This document shows, piece after piece, positions 58,278 through 64,000 of a stretch of 64,000 nucleotides of DNA. The stretch is taken from assembly GCA_018894105.1 (NCBI GenBank), contig CM032128.1:28543299-28607298 (forward strand), written 5' to 3'. The notes under the pieces were generated by a model, which saw nothing but the letters and a program-made list of their open reading frames with translations, searched no databases and was not told the DNA's origin. The DNA is from Jacaranda mimosifolia. Lineage: Eukaryota > Streptophyta > Magnoliopsida > Lamiales > Bignoniaceae. The translations under genes were made by a program, and so were the position numbers. Numbering within the stretch: position 1 is the stretch's first letter; each line of letters starts with the position of its first letter.

Positions 58278-61200
58278 ATGACGGATTTCGCTCAATGCAC
58301 ATTCTATACATCAAGACCTACTCTTCTCTGCATCCTGCCAATTCGAAAAACTAAAAAGAATTATTAAATTACATTATGTTTTAATGATCAAACTAGCTGT
58401 CAATCATGCGTTGCATCGAGCGATAAGTTTAAAATTTATTTTATTTAATTTAATTATATAATTTAGATATTAATATTTTTTATAAATATTATAAATATAA
58501 CATTTAATTAAATATAATTGATGATATAAATGAGACGTAACAATATTTGTATGAATATGATTTATGCAACATTAGGTCAACTTTCATTCATTATTTCTAC
58601 ACAAAAATTAATGGCTAAATATTAGATCACTTTATAAATTCAATAAACTATCATAAATATAGTGGAAGATAAAATAAAGAAAATCACTTTGGTTTGAAGA
58701 AATTAAAGAATTCAACGTTGAAAAGAGAACTTAGGTAATAGAAATTAAAATATTATAAATTGCCACAAAATTGAAACTTCAAATTTCTTTTTAAAAATTT
58801 TCTTAGTTCATTAGCATAAAATTTTAAACATTAGAAAAATATATGAGCATTACACATAGATGCATCTTCAAGAATAAAAAAAATAAATTTTAACATACCA
58901 AGAAAATAATCCCATAGAGCTGAGAAAAAAAAAAGATAAATATTTTTATATGTTTAAATAGTGAATTATATGTTTATAATATTCTACTACATATATTTTT
59001 AAAGATTTTTATGTTAGATTTATGAATTTTCTCTGCTAAGATATAACTTAATTAAAATATTAAATTATAGAATGAGAGATAACTCACAGAATAATATAGT
59101 ATAATACTTAAAATAAAATTATAAGAGAATAATTTTATAGAGGTTGAGAAAAAAAGACAAATATTGTTCTATTTTGAAATAGTAAATTGTATGTTTAAAT
59201 TATTTTTAATATGAAGTATTGTTACGATTTTAGCTTTAGCAAGACATGTCGACTAAATTGCATTGACAAATAGGCTTATGCTTGGTTATACACACGTACA
59301 TATATGTGTGTGAGTCTATTAGTTTGTTCATAATTATTCAAAAAATAAAATTTGAGAATGTAAATGACAAATATTAAAAGAAACTATTAGACAATATACG
59401 TAGCAAGGAGTACAAAAACTATATATTAAAATAAGGACTTATAAAAATTAATATAAAAATTATACATATTAATATATATATATATTGAATATTTATCAAA
59501 ATTAGATATGGAGTTACAAAAGATGAAATAATATAATCTTTTTACATTAATATCAAAATAAATATAGATAGAATTATATTATATATGTAGATATATATGT
59601 ATATGTTGACATAGGTAAAGGGAATAAAATTAACAATATAATAAAGAGTTACAAAAATTATATATTAAAATACAGAGTTACAAAAATTAATATAGAAAGT
59701 TACATGTATATTATATGTGGAAATATATTGACATAAAGAAAAAAGAAATATGCAAATATGCTATAGGGAGTTACATACATCATATATGGAATATATTTAC
59801 ATGGCAAATATGAACCAAACTAACTCATTCACACCATTACCACATAAAACGTATACTTAAAATAGAATTGAATATTATCTTACTTTATATATTAGATTTA
59901 ATTGCGAGTAATAAATTAATAATCTAAACATAACATAATTCATTTCAAATACATTCAGTTTAATTTCAAATCAAACATATATAAAAAACATCAACACATT
60001 TCAATATTATCAAATATTGTTCAAATTCATTAAATGAAAAGACATAAATTAAATTAAGAATTTTTTATCCCACATTCTTCAATATTTTCCTCCTCGCCAA
60101 TCATAAGCAAACCCTCTATTGGAATGTTAAACTAATTCCAAAAAATATAAAACTAATTATACATATAATATATTTATTATTATACTTATATATATATATT
60201 TTGTATGGCATATGGTTTGGGATGGGTAAAATCCATATGCCGCCCAAATTTGTTAGGTGTTGAAAATCATGCGCCATACCCTGATCGAAATATTGTTAAG
60301 CCGCTCTATATCCCCTCGATTTGGGACAAATTGAGTTCAAATTTTGGTTTTAATTCACTTGATCAATTATCATCCGTAACCTTAATGGAAGCTTCAAAGG
60401 AGATGAGAGGCACACTCATTATATATTTTAAGGGCACACTAATGAATTTACAGTAAAAACTCAACATATTGTAATGAATCTTCGCGTACAATATGGCAAC
60501 ACCAAAACCTTAATACTATAAATAAAAATACTCTCGTTCATGGTGAAAAAAAAGGATAGAATCATTTTTTTATTCAAGCATTTGCTACAAGAGTAATAGA
60601 TGATATTGATCTCTAAACAATTGTCTTCACAAATAAAAAACCTACAATAATTACTTTTTCAAAAGAATTTCCAAATCAAAATTCGACCGCAAAAGGAGAT
60701 ATTCTTATTGCTAGATTTCATTAAATATAGCCAAAACTCTCCCAACAAGCTGATATTAAAACCTCAAATTTTAAATTGATACTAACAATTCAAAACTTAA
60801 TAGTGATAATCCAAACAATAGGACACATTGCTTCATATAAACAGTATATATATATAATATGAATTTCCATTTTGAAAAGCCAATGGCATCCAAGAACAGA
60901 CCAACTTTGCCAAAAACTTACTTTTCATGTGTGCTGGCTCTTCCCTTTGAAGCAAAACACTTTGTTTTCCATGGCTACAATAATGGGGTGGGGTGAACTT
61001 AGGCAAGATAAAAAAACCCAACCCACTCCCCTTTTCAGGCCAAGCATTGGAGGCAAGCTTTTGGAATGTAAATGCATCCCAAACTTGTATTCTTTACTCA
61101 AATGGAGCACACAATTCACATAAGTTTGACATAGAAATCAAAGCTAAGTAAATAGAGACAAACACAGAAGATCATAATCAATTAGCATAGAAATAATTAA

Positions 61201-61519
61201 TGATCAAGTTGGGGATGGCCACATTGGTGGTAATGCCACTCGGAGCAAAGGGAAGAAGGCAAGTGAAATTACTTGTAATAATAGACAATAAACAAGCCTT
61301 TGGGGCATTCAGACATTGCAATAATCTCAGATGGCATAATGCCGAGGATGAATTTTCAAAAAGCACTTTTATTACAGATATAGTAAACACCTACAACATA
61401 GTATAGTCCATCCATCCATTCAAGCATATTTCCAATTCTTCATCGATATATGTTATGAAGTTTGTATTTCGTATATCTATTTGGTTCTTGAGTACCAAAC
61501 ATGACATTGAATAGTTAGA
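58278..61519. other. Long AT-rich intergenic stretch
   Basis: No recognisable gene. The short ORFs at 60205-60456 and 60872-61123 match nothing I know. Repeated AGTTACAAAAATTATATATTAAAATA-style words at 59400-59780 suggest degraded low-complexity repeats. Confidence 0.4.
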
Positions 61520-61980
61520 AGGTGTAATCATGATGCACCGTTCACATCTTTAATTTATCCTTAAACTTATATGCTTCCTCTAAGGAAAAAAATCAAGAAT
61601 TTTCTTTGTATTTCCTCTAGCGCTAGAGGAAATAGCAATTATGATGATTCACTAGTTCAATACACTTTTAATTCGTTGGTTCAAGTGATTTATAGTGTTA
61701 TAGTAGTTATTGGCTAGGAGATGCATGATTGTTGACTAATGAGTATCAGCACAGAGCAAATCTGTCCAAGAATAAAGAGCTCTAGTTTTGTCTCGACTCT
61801 CGATCAAAAGAAGAAGAAGAAGAAGCATCACACTAGTCCTTCTTGCTGCATTTCCAACAAGAAGGTGGAATTATGAGGCACCATTCACATCTTTTTTGTC
61901 CTTGAGCTTATATGCTTCATATAAGAGAAATAATCAAGAATTTTTCTTCTATTTCCTCTAGGCTCTAGCGCTGTAGTCCA
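61520..61980. repeat. Two ~115-bp direct repeats
   Basis: Copies at about 61520-61635 and 61864-61978 share GCACC(G/A)TTCACATCTTT, CTTATATGCTTC and TATTTCCTCTAG with CTAGCGCT words. They are separated by 230 bases that include an (AAG)n run at 61806-61826. No coding content. Confidence 0.6.
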
Positions 61981-62495
61981 GTATACATAGTACATTCAGA
62001 AGAAACACATATTTTATTTAACTAATCAATCAGAGGGAATTACACTAATATATAAACTATGCCTTAAACTATGCCAAGGCAGAGGAGGAAAAATGTTTAA
62101 CCTCATCTCTTACTGCCAATCAAAGATTTGAACTTCACCAATCCATTTCACTGTCTGCTAATTTCATCCAAATAAAGAAATTTAAAAAATAAAAATTATA
62201 AACCCTGAAAGAAGGAATAGAACCAATAATCTCAGAGGAACAGAATTAAACCAATTCAAATAATTATTGAGTCTTTAGATTGATAGTATGACGTATAAAT
62301 TATGCACAAAATAATGTTATTTAAATTCTTAAATGGAATAGAAAAACACAATTTATATCGCATAAAAAAAATTAGGGAGCATTCTTTACAAATTTTAGGT
62401 TTGAATTATTATAGAACAATATAATAATAATATTTATTGTTGACGAGAGCCTAGGAGAAGACGGGCTGGGACCTCTGAAAGGGCAAAACTTCAAT
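61981..62495. other. Spacer upstream of SRP72
   Basis: No gene or element is seen. It probably includes the distal promoter of SRP72. Confidence 0.4.
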
Positions 62496-62510
62496 TTGGG
62501 CCTAACCCAA
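62496..62510 (+). promoter_or_regulatory. SRP72: Palindromic TGGGCC (site II-like) element upstream of SRP72
   Basis: TTGGGCCTAACCCAA combines a TGGGCC motif with CTAACCC. Site II and telobox-like motifs are typical of promoters of plant housekeeping and translation genes. It lies about 180 bases before the ATG. Confidence 0.4.
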
Positions 62511-62555
62511 TTCTGTTTCGCCAGGCCATTGCACTAAGGTTCCAAAACCCCCTCT

Positions 62556-62559
<4 letters not shown>

Positions 62560-62623
<64 letters not shown>

Positions 62624-62632
62624 GCACGCACG
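62560..62632. repeat. Compound microsatellite (CT)n(CA)n(CACG)n in the SRP72 leader
   Basis: About 16 CT, 13 CA and 3 to 4 CACG units, ending about 57 bases before the SRP72 ATG and so probably inside its 5' untranslated region. Confidence 0.9.
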
Positions 62633-62689
62633 TTAAGACTTGTGTAAACCCACATGTGCTAGAGAGATTACAGAAATCAAAGCTCAAAA

Positions 62690-63074
62690 ATGGCTCCGAA
62701 GGCAAAAGAAAAGGCGAAGCAGGCGGCGGCCCCCGCCGTGGCCATCGAAGATCTCTTTACATCCCTCAATCGCCACATCCAGCGGTCCGAATTCGACCTA
62801 GCCGCTAAAGTCTCAGATCAAGGTGTGTGGATTAATTTAAGCAGTTCATGTGTTTAAATCCGCTTACCAATGTTGTTGTTGAATATTAAATTCCGTATTT
62901 TATGTCCATATTTGTTTGTTGTTTGGGGTTTTAGTTCTTTCGATTGCGCCGGGAGATGAGGACGCTATTAGGTGTAAAGTTGTGGCTCTGATTAAAAACG
63001 ATAGCATTGATGATGCTTTATCTGCAATTGAAGTGCTCTCCAAGAAATCTGCTATTGATTTCAGTTTCTTCAAG
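62690..63074 (+). CDS. SRP72: Signal recognition particle subunit SRP72, first two coding exons (partial)
   Basis: ATG at 62690 (context AAAATGGCT) opens MAPKAKEKAKQ, then VAIEDLFTSLNRHIQRSEFD. Exon 1 ends at 62822 and exon 2 runs 62935-63074; the G/TT split codon joins them. Exon 2 carries VLSIAPGDEDAIRCKVVALI and ends SFFK. This is the conserved N-terminus of plant SRP72, a TPR-repeat protein of about 660 residues. With SRP68 it binds 7S RNA and supports docking of ribosome-SRP complexes at the ER. Both introns have GT donors and intron 1 has a TTTTAG acceptor. The rest of the gene lies beyond the window. Confidence 0.9.
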
Positions 63075-64000
63075 GTACTCTCGTTATATTTGATCAATAA
63101 ATTTGTTCCAATGTTATTGATTTCCTGCTCGCAAAATGAGTTATAAGGAATGCATGACAATGGAAGTGTACCTTGTGCTTTCAATGTTTTAATAATCTTG
63201 TAATTGTTTTTGGGCAATGAGAGATTATGATTTAGTTATTGATAAGTTGGGATTTAGTTTCCTTCGACCAATGCTAGGTGCAAAGTTTATGTCTTGCTGT
63301 CTCTGCATTCGTGTTTCTATGTTTGAAAAAAGTGATGATTTTGCATGATTCTTCTATTTTCCAACATCTCATTTTAGAAATCGCAATTTGGTTAAGTGAA
63401 CTTTAATGTTTCTCTCTTTTCCAGTTTCATAAAACTAGGGATAAAAAATGCCATATCAAATTAATCGAGGATTATGATTGTAATTTTCAAAAGAATATGG
63501 AAAACCAATTTGTACAATTTGCTCTGAGAGAGAGAGAGAGAGAGAGTATAACAGAAAGTGCGTTAGCATCTGAAGAAATTTGGCTTATGTTGGGTGAAAG
63601 GATGATGCTATCTTCCCTCGTCCAATTAACGAAGCTGTTTTGAAGCTTTTGTAGTTCTTTGCTGGACTTGTGTTCTGATGTATTTCAACGAATAGTCATT
63701 TTCTTTAAGATAAAGTATTGCTGTTGGAGATTTGTGTCCAATCTTTGAGATATATTATTATATTTGCATTTTCCAAAAAACGACGAAGTAGAATGTTTAA
63801 TGTGTACGAGGAGTTTTTGCACTCACTGGTCACTCATATCATTCATGTATCATTTTCCTTTCCTGTCATTTTTTTTATCCCTTTTTTCCTTCAATCCTAT
63901 TAAAGGTTGAAACCATGTTTATCTGTTTGACTTGAATGAGTTAAAAGTTTTCCAAGTTTAGCTGACTGGGATTTTTTGTATTTTAAAGATGATTTCAGCT
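63075..64000 (+). other. SRP72: SRP72 intron 2 (continues to or past the window end)
   Basis: It starts GTACTCTCG after exon 2. A (GA)n microsatellite lies at about 63522-63546. No expected SRP72 exon (AYCLYRQNK-like) is found before 64000. The last bases, GATTTCAGCT, could be the acceptor, but this cannot be decided here. Confidence 0.6.

Noticed and set aside
1..64000. CRISPR arrays, operons, organelle-derived inserts, rRNA genes
   Set aside because: No evenly spaced identical short repeats, no organelle or rRNA sequence recognised, and the gene structure is plant nuclear.

Overview
This is nuclear DNA of a flowering plant, most likely a eudicot. The evidence is the split genes with GT..AG introns, extensin-type (YYYKSPPP) cell-wall genes, a BIG BROTHER RING ligase, an SRP72 start, and Copia, Ty3, MULE, hAT, CACTA and Harbinger debris in very AT-rich sequence. 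A more precise placement (perhaps an asterid) is only a guess. There are no operons, CRISPR arrays, rRNA genes or convincing tRNA genes.

Only two genes look intact. The first is an orthologue of the organ-size E3 ligase BIG BROTHER, minus strand 44150-40237. It has seven coding exons whose phases all join, giving 251 codons with all eight RING ligands. The second is the first two coding exons of SRP72, 62690-63074, which runs off the right end. Everything else recognisable is a transposable element, a broken gene or AT-rich spacer.

Layout: 0.2-0.66 kb terpene synthase remnant; 1.7-3.1 kb AT-rich transposon (family H); 3.66-4.14 kb LTR and LINE scraps; 4.8-7.4 and 11.7-14.5 kb two Ty3-like solo LTRs; 8.4-8.7 kb hAT transposase tail; 15.2 kb Tourist-type MITE; 15.7-24.3 kb a stack of nested transposons plus a ~975 bp tandem triplication; 25.1-25.8 kb another AT-rich element; 27-28 kb broken extensin; 28.3-30.8 kb MULE transposase pseudogene; 34.1-34.85 kb second broken extensin, split by a hAT element; 35.06-36.53 kb long-inverted-repeat element carrying a peroxidase exon; 37.6-38.5 kb third broken extensin; 40.2-45.1 kb BIG BROTHER; 46.5 kb MITE; 50.3-50.6 kb minisatellite; 51.66-57.22 kb complete but inactivated Copia element; 57.6-58.3 kb intact non-autonomous hAT; 62.5-64 kb SRP72.

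The most informative region is 15.7-24.3 kb. A family-H element was split by a hAT-type element (8-bp target duplication). That element was split by a CACTA-like element, which was split by a non-autonomous gag-only LTR element (TR-GAG type, 5-bp target duplication). A segment spanning three of these layers was then triplicated in tandem. The order of events can be read directly from the target-site duplications.
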